Shown here: positions 17,198 to 26,999 of the stretch, piece after piece
How positions within the stretch are numbered: position 1 is the first letter of the stretch
Layout of the letters: each line of letters starts with the position of its first letter
Assembly (NCBI RefSeq): GCF_039503195.1
Contig: NZ_JBCJKP010000001.1
Coordinates: 2,542,001-2,606,000 of the forward strand
Direction of reading: 5' to 3'
DNA: 64,000 bases
Origin: Streptomyces mirabilis
Lineage (GTDB): Bacteria; Actinomycetota; Actinomycetes; Streptomycetales; Streptomycetaceae
Position numbers and translations under genes: made by a program
Notes under the pieces: model-generated
Seen by the model: only the letters and a program-made list of their open reading frames with translations
What the model was told of the DNA's origin: nothing
The model's database searches: none

Positions 17198-17543
17198 CGC
17201 GGGGCTTCCTCACAGACGCGGCTAGTCAAGGGGAGATCACGCACAGCAAACCCTTGGCTGAGGGTTTACGTCAAGGCCCGATCGATCCGCTGCACGGTGC
17301 AACGTTCCTTGAATGGCGCAGAGTTGATGTTCTCTCGCTCGCTCTCCGGGACGGGAACGGGCTGGTGGGACGGCTCTCTCCGGGGGCGAGCCCGACTCCC
17401 GGCGGGGGCCGAGCCGCGCTCGGGCCCCGGCTCCCCGGAGTCCGGGTCACGGCCGAAACCCGACCACGGAACGGTCCCCTGTGGAGCCGGGCCCACCGGA
17501 GCGGGATGCGGGCCGGGGCGTCGGGCCCGGACTCTTGCGAGGG
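17198..17543. other. Intergenic region upstream of the TPR/permease unit, with small hairpin
   Basis: No coding sequence is supported here. AAACCCT and AGGGTTT (17248-17267, 6-base loop) form an A/T-ended hairpin about 50-70 bases before the TPR gene start, which might be an operator or the end of the FAD dehydrogenase transcript. The promoter for the TPR/permease genes should lie here; no confident -35/-10 pair was found. Confidence 0.5.
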
Positions 17544-19199
17544 TCAGCTCACCGCCTTGGCGGCCGCTCGGCCCGCTGTGCGGCCGGAGAAGAGGCAGCC
17601 CCCGAGGAAGGTGCCCTCCAGGGAGCGGTAGCCGTGGACTCCGCCACCGCCGAAGCCGGCCGCCTCGCCTGCCGCGTACACGCCGGAGAGCGGGTCGCCG
17701 CCCTCCGTCAGTACGCGCGAGGAGAGGTCGGTCTCCAGCCCGCCCAGGCTCTTGCGGGTGAGGATGTGGAGGCGGACGGCGATGAGCGGACCCGCCTTGG
17801 GGTCCAGGATGCGGTGCGGGGTGGCCGTACGGATCAGCTTGTCCCCGAGGTAGTTGCGGGCGCCGCGGATCGACGTCACCTGGAGGTCCTTGGTGAAGGG
17901 GTTCGCGATCTCCCGGTCGCGTGCGACGATCTCGCGGCGCAGCGCGGCCTCGTCGATCAGCGGTTCCTCGGTCAGGGCGTTCATGCCGCGCACCAGGGCG
18001 CCCAGATCCTTCTCGACGACGAAGTCGGCGCCGTTGTCCATGAACGCCTTGACGGGGCCCGGTACGTCGGCGCGCGCCCGGCCGATCACGTCCCTGATCG
18101 ACTTGCCGGTCAGGTCCGGGTTCTGTTCCGAGCCGGAGAGCGCGAACTCCTTGCCGATGATCTTCTGGTCGAGCACGAACCACGTGTACTCGTATCCGGT
18201 CTTCATGATGTGTTCGAGCGTGCCGAGGGTGTCGAAGCCCGGGAAGAGCGGCACGGGGAGCCGGTTCCCGCGGGCGTCCAGCCAGAGGGAGGACGGGCCC
18301 GGCAGGATGCGGATGCCGTGGTTCTCCCAGATGGGGTTCCAGTTCTGGATGCCCTCGGTGTAGTGCCACATGCGGTCGCGGTTGATGAGGTGCGCGCCCG
18401 TCTCCTCGGCTATCGCGAGCATCTTGCCGTCGACGTGCGCGGGGACGCCCGCGACCATCTTCTCGGGCGGCGTACCGAGCCGCTCGGGCCAGTTCGCGCG
18501 GACCAGGTCGTGGTTGCCGCCGATGCCGCCCGAGGTGACGATCACCGCCTGCGCCTTGAGCTCGAACGCCCCGGTGACGGTACGGCTGCTGGCCTGCCCG
18601 CGCGCGATGCCGGACGGCTCCAGGATCTCCCCGGTGACCGTGTCGACGGTGCCCGCGCTGCGGGACAGCCCGGTGACGCGGTGGCGGAACTTGAGCTGGA
18701 CGAGGCCCCGGGCGACCCCGGCGCGTACCCGCCGCTCGAAGGGCGCGACCACTCCCGGCCCGGTCCCCCACGTGATGTGGAAGCGCGGCACGGAGTTCCC
18801 GTGACCGTTGGCGTCGTAGCCGCCGCGCTCCGCCCAGCCGACCACCGGGAAGAAGCGGACCCCCTGCTGGTGCAGCCAGGACCGCTTCTCACCGGCCGCG
18901 AAGTCCACGTACGCCTCGGCCCAGCGGCGCGGCCAGTGGTCCTCGGCCCGGTCGAAGCCGGCCGTGCCCATCCAGTCCTGGAGGGCGAGCGCGTGACTGT
19001 CCTTGATCCGCATCCGGCGCTGCTCGGGCGAGTTCACGAAGAAGAGTCCGCCGAAGGACCAGTGGGCCTGGCCGCCGATCGACTGTTCCGGCTCCTGGTC
19101 GAGGAGAATCACCTGGCGGCCCGCGTCGACGAGCTCCGCGGTCGCGGCGAGCCCCGCGAGGCCCGCTCCGATCACGATCACGTCTGCGTCGTAGGCCAT
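17544..19199 (-). CDS. FAD-dependent dehydrogenase (KstD/fumarate reductase flavoprotein family)
   Basis: The 551-residue protein opens with the FAD Rossmann motif DVIVIGAGLAGLAATAEL, followed by the E/D-rich LLDQE and GGQAHWSFGG, and near the C-terminus GVYAAGEAAGFGGGGVHGYR-type residues that close the FAD site. This is the 'FAD-binding dehydrogenase' group related to 3-ketosteroid delta-1-dehydrogenase and fumarate reductase flavoproteins. A steroid role cannot be asserted because no sterol genes are nearby. ATG 19199 has GAGAGGA upstream. It is divergent from the DMT-type gene. Confidence 0.87.
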   Translation of the reverse strand: MAYDADVIVIGAGLAGLAATAELVDAGRQVILLDQEPEQSIGGQAHWSFGGLFFVNSPEQRRMRIKDSHALALQDWMGTAGFDRAEDHWPRRWAEAYVDFAAGEKRSWLHQQGVRFFPVVGWAERGGYDANGHGNSVPRFHITWGTGPGVVAPFERRVRAGVARGLVQLKFRHRVTGLSRSAGTVDTVTGEILEPSGIARGQASSRTVTGAFELKAQAVIVTSGGIGGNHDLVRANWPERLGTPPEKMVAGVPAHVDGKMLAIAEETGAHLINRDRMWHYTEGIQNWNPIWENHGIRILPGPSSLWLDARGNRLPVPLFPGFDTLGTLEHIMKTGYEYTWFVLDQKIIGKEFALSGSEQNPDLTGKSIRDVIGRARADVPGPVKAFMDNGADFVVEKDLGALVRGMNALTEEPLIDEAALRREIVARDREIANPFTKDLQVTSIRGARNYLGDKLIRTATPHRILDPKAGPLIAVRLHILTRKSLGGLETDLSSRVLTEGGDPLSGVYAAGEAAGFGGGGVHGYRSLEGTFLGGCLFSGRTAGRAAAKAVS

Positions 19200-19509
19200 G
19201 GACCCGTCCTCTCGGCCTGCCGACGTTTGCGGTCGGCTTCTGCCGGCTTCGTCACGAGCCGGTGGCATCGTCGTCGGTTGATGAGACAGTGGTACGGAAG
19301 ACATCAGGCACCGGTATCGGTCGAACAGGCAGCGCCGCCGGTCGACCAGCCGTTGTTACTGATCGGTCAGATCCTTCGGCAAGAAGAGTGACAGAGTCAA
19401 CTGCCCGGTTCCGGGTACTCCCGTGGGCAGGGCACGGTCGATGGCACTACAGTCGGCGGGAATACGCGCCCGCGACCCGTGCTGACCCGAACGTATCGAG
19501 GTACCCAGC
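19200..19509. other. Divergent promoter region between FAD dehydrogenase and DMT-type gene
   Basis: No gene is supported. It must hold both promoters. CTGATCGGTCAG (about 19357-19368) has 4-base dyad arms and resembles half of a TetR-type site, but no matching regulator is adjacent. Nothing else stands out. Confidence 0.4.
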
Positions 19510-20403
19510 GTGTCGGTTCTCGTTCTGATCCTCTCGGTGAGCGCGGCCTGCTGTCTGGGCTTCGGTTTCGTGCTCCAGCAGAACGCCGCCTCACACGCCC
19601 CGCTGAGCGACTTCCTCTCCCCGCGCCTGCTGCTCGACCTCATCCGGGTGCCCCGCTGGCTGGGCGGCATCGGGCTCATGGTGTGCGGCATGGTCCTCGG
19701 CGCGGTCGCCCTGGGCAAGGGCGAGATCTCCCAGGTGGAACCCCTCCTCGCGACCAATCTGCTGTTCGCGCTCGCGCTCACCCGCCACCAGACCAAGCAC
19801 CCCCTGGGCCGCCAGGGCTGGGCGGGCCTCGTCCTGCTCGCGGGCGGGGTCACGGCGTTCATCGTGGCGGGCCAGCCCAAGGGCGGCGACTCGGTGACCG
19901 AACCGTTGCGGCACTGGCTGATCATCGGGATCATGATCGGGCTCGCGCTGCTGCTCACCGCCTACGCCAAGCGCTCCCGGATGACCGCGGCGCCCGTCCT
20001 GCTCGCGCTGGCCGCGGGGCTGCTGTACGGCGTCCAGGACGCGCTCACCCGGGTCAGCGGGCAGCGGTTCGGAGCCGGCGGCTTCAGTGAGCTGCTGACC
20101 GGCTGGCAGCCGTACGGGGTGCTCGCGCTCGGAGTGACGGGCCTCGTACTGGTGCAGAGCGCCTTCGAGACGGCGGAGCTGCGGATGTCACTGCCCGCGC
20201 TCACCGCCGCCCAGCCGCTGGCCGGAATCGTGTGCGGCGTGGGCTTCCTCGGGGACAAGCTGCACACGGACGTGGGGGCACTCACCTGGGAAGCGGCGGG
20301 GCTCGCGGCGATCGTGGCGGGAATCGTCCTGCTGGGCATGCACCCCTCGATGCCGTCGGGCACCGCCAAGACCGAGTCGGTACGGAACCTCCAGCCGCAT
20401 TGA
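19510..20403 (+). CDS. DMT-superfamily membrane protein (NIPA/EamA-like)
   Basis: The 297-residue protein has about ten hydrophobic helices arranged as an inverted repeat typical of drug/metabolite transporters, starting LILSVSAACCLGFGFVLQQN, a feature shared with the NIPA-like actinobacterial group, and a short soluble C-terminal tail. Substrate unknown. GTG 19510 has GAGG eight bases upstream. It stands alone, with a Nudix gene 78 bases downstream in the same direction. Confidence 0.82.
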   Translation: MSVLVLILSVSAACCLGFGFVLQQNAASHAPLSDFLSPRLLLDLIRVPRWLGGIGLMVCGMVLGAVALGKGEISQVEPLLATNLLFALALTRHQTKHPLGRQGWAGLVLLAGGVTAFIVAGQPKGGDSVTEPLRHWLIIGIMIGLALLLTAYAKRSRMTAAPVLLALAAGLLYGVQDALTRVSGQRFGAGGFSELLTGWQPYGVLALGVTGLVLVQSAFETAELRMSLPALTAAQPLAGIVCGVGFLGDKLHTDVGALTWEAAGLAAIVAGIVLLGMHPSMPSGTAKTESVRNLQPH

Positions 20404-20481
20404 GGGCGTACGACGACGCCGCGTCGGGCCGCACGGACGGCGCGCACCGCGCCCGGCGCCGGCGGCTGCTTGGATGGGGCC

Positions 20482-21003
20482 ATGAGCGCCGCTGACGAGA
20501 TCCTCGACATCGTGGACGAGAACGACGTGGTCGTCGGGCAGTCCCCGCGCGGCGAGGCGTATGCGCGCGGTCTTCGCCACCGCTGCGTGTTCATCCAGGC
20601 CCGGGACGCCCGGGGCCGCCTCTTCGTCCACCGCCGCACGCCCACCAAGCTCGTCTTCCCCTCCCTGTACGACATGTTCGTCGGCGGGGTCGTGGGCGCG
20701 GGCGAGTCCTACGACTCCGCGGCCCTGCGCGAGGCCGAGGAGGAACTCGGGGTCTCCGGACTCCCTCAGCCCGTCCCCCTCTTCAAGTTCCTCTACGACA
20801 ACGGCTCCGGCCAGACCTGGTGGTCGGCCGTCTACGAGGTCCGCTGCGAGCTCCCGGTGAACCCCCAGACGGAGGAGGTCGCCTGGCACGACTTCCTCAC
20901 CGAGGAGGAGGTGGAACGGCACCTGACGGACTGGACGTGGGTGCCGGACGGCCTGGCGGCGTACGAGCGCCTGAAGGACCACCGGGCGACGGGCACCGGC
21001 TGA
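20482..21003 (+). CDS. Nudix hydrolase
   Basis: The 173-residue protein contains a perfect Nudix box, GX5EX7REUXEEXGU, in VVGAGESYDS and the following AALREAEEELGV, which binds Mg2+ and hydrolyses a nucleoside-diphosphate-linked compound. The N-terminus (DEILDIVDENDVVVGQSPRG) and the CVFIQ/HRRTPTK segments resemble the YfcD/IPP-isomerase-like subgroup, but the IPP-isomerase catalytic Cys context is not present, so hydrolase is preferred. Start ATG 20482 gives MSAADEIL. Substrate unknown. Confidence 0.88.
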   Translation: MSAADEILDIVDENDVVVGQSPRGEAYARGLRHRCVFIQARDARGRLFVHRRTPTKLVFPSLYDMFVGGVVGAGESYDSAALREAEEELGVSGLPQPVPLFKFLYDNGSGQTWWSAVYEVRCELPVNPQTEEVAWHDFLTEEEVERHLTDWTWVPDGLAAYERLKDHRATGTG

Positions 21004-21034
21004 GCCCCCGACAGGCCCCGGTAGGGTCGATGGC

Positions 21035-21427
21035 GTGATCGAATTCGTACGGAACGTCCGGCTGTGGTTCGCGCCCGGGGAGGTCCAGCAGGAGGGCGTC
21101 ACGCCCGACTACCGGTTCTCGCTGGCGAACGAGCGGACCTTCCTCGCCTGGCTGCGCACCGCGCTGGCGCTGATCGGCGGTGGTTTCGCCGTGGATCAGT
21201 TCCTGCCGGACCTGCGCTGGGGCTGGCGGGTCGGCCTCGCGCTGGCCCTGCTGGCGGCGGGCGTGCTCTGCTCGCTGCGCGCCGTCAACCACTGGGTGCG
21301 CTGCGAGCGCGCGATGCGCCGCGGGGAGGACCTTCCCGTGTCGCGCTTCCCGGCACTGCTGAGCATCGCCGTCGCGATCGTGGCCGTCGCGATGGTCGTC
21401 GTCGTCCTCGTCGGCTGGGAGGGGTGA
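21035..21427 (+). CDS. DUF202 (YidH-like) membrane protein
   Basis: The 130-residue protein has a soluble N-terminus with the DUF202 signature SLANERTFLAWLRTALALIG followed by three transmembrane helices. YidH-type proteins have no proven function. GTG start. The last codon overlaps the next gene as GTGA, implying translational coupling and a heteromeric partner. Confidence 0.85.
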   Translation: MIEFVRNVRLWFAPGEVQQEGVTPDYRFSLANERTFLAWLRTALALIGGGFAVDQFLPDLRWGWRVGLALALLAAGVLCSLRAVNHWVRCERAMRRGEDLPVSRFPALLSIAVAIVAVAMVVVVLVGWEG

Positions 21428-21762
21428 CCGTGCCCGGCCCCCAGCACCGTCCCGAGCGGGACCCGGGGCTGCAGCCGGAGCGTACGCGGCTCGCGTGGCG
21501 ACGTACGACCCTGTCGAGCACCGTCGCCGCGGTCCTCGCGGCGAAGGCGGCGCTGCACGGCGGCCCGTCGGCGAGCGACGTGGCGGCCTGTGCCCTGTGC
21601 TGCGCGCTCTGGCTGGGCTTCCTGGCGCTCGCGCACCGGCGTATCCGGGTGCTCGCGACGTCCGGCACCGACGGTCCGCCCGCCCTCGCGCCGTGGCACG
21701 CGACGGCGGCGACCCTGTGTACGGTCGCCCTCGCCGTGTGTGCGGTGGCACTGGTGTTCTGA
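21424..21762 (+). CDS. Second DUF202-family membrane protein
   Basis: The 112-residue product carries a shortened DUF202 motif (LQPERTRLAWRRTTLSSTVA) and three hydrophobic helices. It starts with GTG inside the stop of the preceding YidH-like gene, a four-base overlap. Such tandem DUF202 pairs are common in actinobacteria and probably form a small membrane complex; function unknown. Confidence 0.78.
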   Translation: MTVPGPQHRPERDPGLQPERTRLAWRRTTLSSTVAAVLAAKAALHGGPSASDVAACALCCALWLGFLALAHRRIRVLATSGTDGPPALAPWHATAATLCTVALAVCAVALVF

Positions 21763-21863
21763 TCGGGATCAAATGGGGCGGAACCACGCAAATGGCGATG
21801 AATGCGGCTCTTTCTGGCGCTAGCCTGAGCCGTCATTCCACGCCACTCACGAAGGTGAGCACC

Positions 21864-22160
21864 ATGACCACCCTTCACCTGGAGCATCCGACCCACGAGC
21901 ACACTCACGGCCCGGACTGCGGGCACACCGCCGTGCCGCACGGGGACCACGTCGACTACGCGCACGACGGACACCTGCACCGGGAGCACTCCGGACACTG
22001 GGACGAGTGCGAGCCGACCGGCCACACGGCGCACGGCGAGCACGGCCACCGGCACGGCGAGGGCTGCGGGCACCCGACGGTCGCGCACGGCGACCACGTC
22101 GACTACCTTCACGACGGCCACCGCCACGCCGAGCACGACGGCCACTGGGACGACCACTAG
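21864..22160 (+). CDS. Histidine-rich two-repeat protein, probable metal binder
   Basis: The 98-residue protein has 27 histidines and three cysteines. It consists of two copies of a unit: CGH, then HGDHVDYxHDGHxHxEHxGHWD, with residues roughly 20-48 and 68-98, joined by a linker that is also His-rich. The pattern strongly suggests binding of several Zn2+, Ni2+ or Cu ions, for storage, buffering or delivery. There is no signal peptide or membrane segment, so it is cytosolic. A GAAGGTGAG element precedes the ATG. No Zur-like operator could be recognised upstream. A strong terminator follows. It is probably a single-gene unit. Confidence 0.85.
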   Translation: MTTLHLEHPTHEHTHGPDCGHTAVPHGDHVDYAHDGHLHREHSGHWDECEPTGHTAHGEHGHRHGEGCGHPTVAHGDHVDYLHDGHRHAEHDGHWDDH

Positions 22161-22174
22161 GCGCAAGCACGCCC

Positions 22175-22206
22175 GGCGTCTCCCCCGGCTCCCGGAGGGA
22201 GACGCC
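22175..22206 (+). terminator. Terminator of the histidine-rich gene
   Basis: GGCGTCTCCC and GGGAGACGCC pair perfectly, with an inner CCGG/CCGG pairing in the 12-base loop, 15 bases after the stop codon. Confidence 0.75.
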
Positions 22207-22235
22207 GATCACGTTTCGTCCCGGCGCTGGACGAC

Positions 22236-22253
22236 ATACCGACTGGTCGGCAT
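22236..22253. promoter_or_regulatory. Candidate TetR operator before the phosphotransferase/acyl-CoA dehydrogenase operon
   Basis: ATACCGAC-TG-GTCGGCAT is an 8-bp-arm palindrome with one mismatch, 39 bases upstream of the phosphotransferase ATG. The 12-base core ATACCGACTGGT recurs in the promoter region of the facing SDR-ligase-TetR operon, making the TetR at 24700-25302 the likely binder. Confidence 0.6.
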
Positions 22254-22291
22254 CATGGTCACGTCCCGTTTCCCGGCGTGCAGGAGAAATG

Positions 22292-23314
22292 ATGAGTCCC
22301 GACCACCCGCCAGGTCTCGACCTCGACCGACTGCGCGGCCTGCTCGACGGCGAGCGGCCCGGTCTGGTGCACGGCCCGCTGACCGGCCGGCTGATCGAGG
22401 GCGGACGGTCGAACCTCACGTACGCGGTCACGGACGGCACCACGAGCTGGGTCGTCCGACGGCCCCCGCTCGGGCACGTACTGGCCACCGCGCACGACAT
22501 GAAGCGCGAGCACCGCGTCATCAGCGCGCTGCACCCGACCGCCGTCCCCGTGCCGCGTCCGGTGCTGCTGTGCGAGGACGAGGAGGTGCTGGGCGCGCCC
22601 TTCTACGTCATGGAGTTCGTGGTCGGCACCCCGTACCGCACCGCCGAGCAGCTCGCCCCGCTCGGCCCGGAGCGCACCCGGGACGCGGTGCTCGGGCTCG
22701 TCGACACGCTCGTCGAACTGCACGCCGTCGACCCCGCAGCCGTGGGCCTCGCCGACTTCGGGCGCCCCGAGGGCTTCCTCGACCGGCAGCTGCGCCGCTG
22801 GGGCAAGCAGCTGGACGCCTCCAGGAACCGTGAGCTCGCCGGGATCGACGAACTGCACGCCGCCCTCGGCCGTGAGCTGCCGCACTCCCCCGCGCCCTCC
22901 GTCGTGCACGGCGACTACCGGCTCGACAACGTGCTGATCGGCGAGGACGACCGGATCAAGGCGATCCTCGACTGGGAGATGTCCACGCTCGGCGATCCGC
23001 TCACCGACCTGGGCCTGCTGGTGATGTACAGCGCGCCGCTGGACCTGCCCGACTCCCCCATCAGCACGACCGCCTCGGCCGCCGGGCACCCGGACCCGGC
23101 CGAGATCGTCGAACGGTACGCCGCGCGCTCGGGGCGCGACGTGTCCGACGTCGCCTGGTACACGGCGTTCGCCTGGTTCAAGCTCGCCGTGATCCTGGAG
23201 GGCATCCACTACCGCTACACGCTCGGCCAGACGGTCGGCGCCGGCTTCGACCGCATCGGTGAACTGGTCCCGTTCTTCATCGAGCACGGTCTGACCACTC
23301 TTCAGGAAGGCTGA
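22292..23314 (+). CDS. Aminoglycoside-phosphotransferase-fold kinase (ACAD10/11-like)
   Basis: The 340-residue protein has the APH/choline-kinase fold: nucleotide-binding GGRSNLTYAV, the catalytic HGDYRLDN and the Mg-binding DWEMSTLGDP. It belongs to the group found next to acyl-CoA dehydrogenases and fused to them in eukaryotic ACAD10/ACAD11, which phosphorylate 4-hydroxyacyl-CoAs so the partner dehydrogenase can eliminate the phosphate. It should not be read as antibiotic resistance. ATG 22292 follows AGGAG by five bases; an ATG lies three bases earlier. The acyl-CoA dehydrogenase follows after six bases. Confidence 0.87.
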   Translation: MSPDHPPGLDLDRLRGLLDGERPGLVHGPLTGRLIEGGRSNLTYAVTDGTTSWVVRRPPLGHVLATAHDMKREHRVISALHPTAVPVPRPVLLCEDEEVLGAPFYVMEFVVGTPYRTAEQLAPLGPERTRDAVLGLVDTLVELHAVDPAAVGLADFGRPEGFLDRQLRRWGKQLDASRNRELAGIDELHAALGRELPHSPAPSVVHGDYRLDNVLIGEDDRIKAILDWEMSTLGDPLTDLGLLVMYSAPLDLPDSPISTTASAAGHPDPAEIVERYAARSGRDVSDVAWYTAFAWFKLAVILEGIHYRYTLGQTVGAGFDRIGELVPFFIEHGLTTLQEG

Positions 23315-23320
23315 TCCGAG

Positions 23321-24535
<1,215 letters not shown>

Positions 24536-24634
24536 CCGTCCGGTCCGGTGGGGCGGGGACGGGCTCTTTCGCCCCCGCCGCCCCTGCCCGTTCCCGTCCC
24601 CTGGGGGCTGCTCCCCCGGGCCCCCGCGAAAGAT

Positions 24635-24680
24635 CGCGCAGTTCCCCGCGCCCCTGGTCAGGCGCGCGGGGAACTGCGCG
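24635..24680. repeat. Dispersed intergenic palindrome (17-bp perfect stem)
   Basis: CGCGCAGTTCCCCGCGC and its exact complement, 12-base loop, lie between two converging genes. The same GGGGCGCGGGGAACTGCGCG unit is seen at about 34609, 39981 and 40075, so this is a copy of a dispersed Streptomyces intergenic repeat that probably also ends transcription. A second G/C hairpin (CTGGGGG/CTCCCCC) is next to it on the left. Confidence 0.85.
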
Positions 24681-24699
24681 GACGGGGTCTGGAGCAGAA

Positions 24700-25302
24700 C
24701 TACGGACGTAGCGCCCGCAGCAGCAGGTCGGCCAGGTGGTCGGCGACCTCCTGGGGGGTGAGGGGGCCGTCGGGGCGGTACCAGGTCGACAGGTGGTGCA
24801 CCGAGCCGAAGTGGTAGTCGACGACCAGGTCGGCCGGGGTCGCGGTGGAGAAGACGCCCTTCTTCTGGCCCTCCTCCACGAGCGCGCGGAAGCGTTCGTG
24901 GTACCGGCGGCGCTCGGCGCGCACCTGCTTGTCCTTCTCGGGGCTGAGGTGGTGCATGGAGCGGAAGAAGATCGCCGCGTCGTCGAGGTTGTCGATCGTG
25001 GTGACGACGACGTCGGCGGCGGCACCCCGCAACCGCTCCTCGACCGGCGCGTCGGCATCGGCGAACGCGTCCAGCCGCTCCTGCTGAAGCCGCAGCACGC
25101 GCGCGTACACCTCGTGCAGGAGGTCGTCCTTGGAGCCGAAGTAGTGATACAGCGCGCCCTTGGTGACGCCCGCCGCCTCCACGATCTCCTGCACGGATGT
25201 GCGGTCGTAGCCCTGCTCCGCGAAGAGCCTGGTGGCGGCGGCCAAGAGCCGCTGCGGGACGGGCGTACCGTCTCCGTCCGTCGTCCTGGGCACTGCCGCC
25301 AC
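24700..25302 (-). CDS. TetR-family regulator of acyl-CoA degradation island
   Basis: The 200-residue protein has an N-terminal helix-turn-helix, AAATRLFAEQGYDRTSVQEI then AGVTKGALYHYFGSKDDLLH, and a helical ligand domain of the fatty-acid-type TetR group. GTG 25302 is used because GAAAGG precedes it; GTG 25293 in frame is possible. It is the last gene of the SDR-ligase-TetR unit, 35 bases after the ligase. The shared 12-base core before both facing operons suggests it represses them and is released by an acyl-CoA. The family call is firm, the targets inferred. Confidence 0.87.
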   Translation of the reverse strand: MAAVPRTTDGDGTPVPQRLLAAATRLFAEQGYDRTSVQEIVEAAGVTKGALYHYFGSKDDLLHEVYARVLRLQQERLDAFADADAPVEERLRGAAADVVVTTIDNLDDAAIFFRSMHHLSPEKDKQVRAERRRYHERFRALVEEGQKKGVFSTATPADLVVDYHFGSVHHLSTWYRPDGPLTPQEVADHLADLLLRALRP

Positions 25303-25337
25303 CTGCCTTTCAAGCGTTGTCCGGTGAAACGCGTCGT

Positions 25338-26999
25338 CTACTGGGAGTCCTGGGGACGGGAACGCAGTTCCCGACGGAGGATCTTGCCACTCGCCGTCTT
25401 CGGCAGCTCGGGCAGGATCTCCACATGCCGCGGATACTTGTAGGCGGCCAGTCTCTCCTTGCAGTACGCGGCGAGCGCGTCGGGGTCCTCGTCCGCGCCG
25501 GGCCGCAGACTGATGTAGGCCTTCACGGTCTCGCCGCGGTAGCCGTCGGGGATGCCGACGACAGCCGCCTCCCGGACCGAGGGGTGCGTGTAGAGCACGT
25601 CCTCGACCTCGCGGGGCCACACCTTGAAGCCCGACGCGTTGATCATGTCCTTCTTGCGGTCGACCACGTAGAGCCAGCCTTCGGGGTCCATGAATCCGAT
25701 GTCGCCGGTGCGCAGCTCACCGTCCGGGAAGGTCTCGGCGGTGGCTTCGGGGCGGCGCCAGTAGCCGGGCACGACCTGAGGGCCCCGTACGAGGATCTCG
25801 CCCTGTTCGCCGAAGGGCACCTCCTGGCCCCGGTCGTCGACGATGCGTACGACCGTGTCGGGGCCCGGCACACCGACGGCCAGCGTGCCCGAGACCGGGT
25901 CGACGGGAGCCTCCCGGCCCGGCGGTACGGAGGCGCAGGGCGCGGTGCACTCGGTGAGTCCGTAGCCGTTGCGGATGTAGGGCCCGAAGCCGGCCCGGAA
26001 CTTCTCCACCAGGGCGGGCGGCAGTGGCGCGCCGCCCGAGGAGATGTTCACGAAGGAGGCGAAGTGGTCCGGCGTGACCGCCGGATGCGCCGCGAGTGCC
26101 ATGAAGGCGGTCGACGGGCCGACCGTGTACAGCGGCCTGTGCTCGGCGAACGCGTCGAGGACGACCCCCGCCTCGAAGCGGTAGGCGAGGACGAGCGTGC
26201 CCCCGCTGTCGAGGCAGGCGGCGAGCTGGCAGACCATCCCGGTGATGTGGAACAGGGGCGCCATCGCGAAGTAGACGGGCGCCTGCGGCAGCGCGAGGCC
26301 CGTCCGCTGCCGCTCGGCGTTGTACATGATGTTGCCGTGTGTGTTGGTGGCTCCCTTGGGGGTGCCGCTCGTCCCCGAGGTGTAGCTGATCAGCGCGATG
26401 TCGGAGGGCTCCGCGTCACGCCCCGCGGGGGCCTTGTGACCCGCCCGGGCGACCGCCACCAGATCGTCGGCGTCCGCGGCCTGCGGCAGCCGCTCGAAGG
26501 TCAGCACCCGTGCGTCGCCCCGCGTCTGGAAGTCCAACTCACATCCGGTGAGGACGACGCGCACGGCCGAGTCGGCGGCCGTCTCGCGCAGATACGACTC
26601 CCACGCGCGGTCGGAGCACACCAGCGCGCGCACGTCCGCGTCGTGCAGGACGTGGCGGACCTCGCCCGACTTGTACATCGGGTTGACCGGCACGACGGTC
26701 GCGCCCGCCTTCCAGGCGCCGAGCAGCGCGAGCACGAAGTGCGGGGAGTTCTGGAGCAGGATCGCGACGCGGTCGCCGCGCTCCAGCCCGCCGGCGGCGA
26801 GGTGCCCGGCGACGGAGTCGCTCAGCTCGTCCACCTCGCGGTAGCTCAGCCGCCCGTCGAAGTAGGCGAGCGCGGCGCGGTCCGGAGCGTCCGCCACGGC
26901 ACCGCGCAGGGCGTGCACCAGGGAGTCGGCCGGGCTCACCGGGCCGCTCTGGGCGTCATTGAGGAGGGCCACCCAGGGCCGGTCGGCGTAGGTGGTCAC
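25338..26999 (-). CDS. Acyl-CoA synthetase/ligase (AMP-forming)
   Basis: The 553-residue enzyme has the AMP-binding motif SYTSGTSGTPKGA, NGYGLTE, TGDIGFMDPEGWLYVVDR and the C-terminal KTASGKILRRELR containing the catalytic Lys. It activates a fatty or branched/aromatic carboxylic acid to its CoA thioester. GTG 26999 overlaps the SDR stop by four bases (GTGA), so translation is coupled. With the SDR, acyl-CoA dehydrogenase and APH kinase it forms a degradation route for an oxygenated acid. Confidence 0.92.
   Translation of the reverse strand: MTTYADRPWVALLNDAQSGPVSPADSLVHALRGAVADAPDRAALAYFDGRLSYREVDELSDSVAGHLAAGGLERGDRVAILLQNSPHFVLALLGAWKAGATVVPVNPMYKSGEVRHVLHDADVRALVCSDRAWESYLRETAADSAVRVVLTGCELDFQTRGDARVLTFERLPQAADADDLVAVARAGHKAPAGRDAEPSDIALISYTSGTSGTPKGATNTHGNIMYNAERQRTGLALPQAPVYFAMAPLFHITGMVCQLAACLDSGGTLVLAYRFEAGVVLDAFAEHRPLYTVGPSTAFMALAAHPAVTPDHFASFVNISSGGAPLPPALVEKFRAGFGPYIRNGYGLTECTAPCASVPPGREAPVDPVSGTLAVGVPGPDTVVRIVDDRGQEVPFGEQGEILVRGPQVVPGYWRRPEATAETFPDGELRTGDIGFMDPEGWLYVVDRKKDMINASGFKVWPREVEDVLYTHPSVREAAVVGIPDGYRGETVKAYISLRPGADEDPDALAAYCKERLAAYKYPRHVEILPELPKTASGKILRRELRSRPQDSQ

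Noticed and set aside
17544..19199. Steroid-degrading KstD
   Set aside because: The FAD dehydrogenase family matches, but no sterol or steroid gene neighbours support a steroid substrate.
14538..19391. Long plus-strand frames opposite the APC, TPR and FAD genes
   Set aside because: Low-complexity, no start signals, opposite genes with clear motifs.
22292..23314. Aminoglycoside resistance
   Set aside because: The APH fold is present, but the operon with an acyl-CoA dehydrogenase and the ACAD10/11 pattern point to acyl metabolism.
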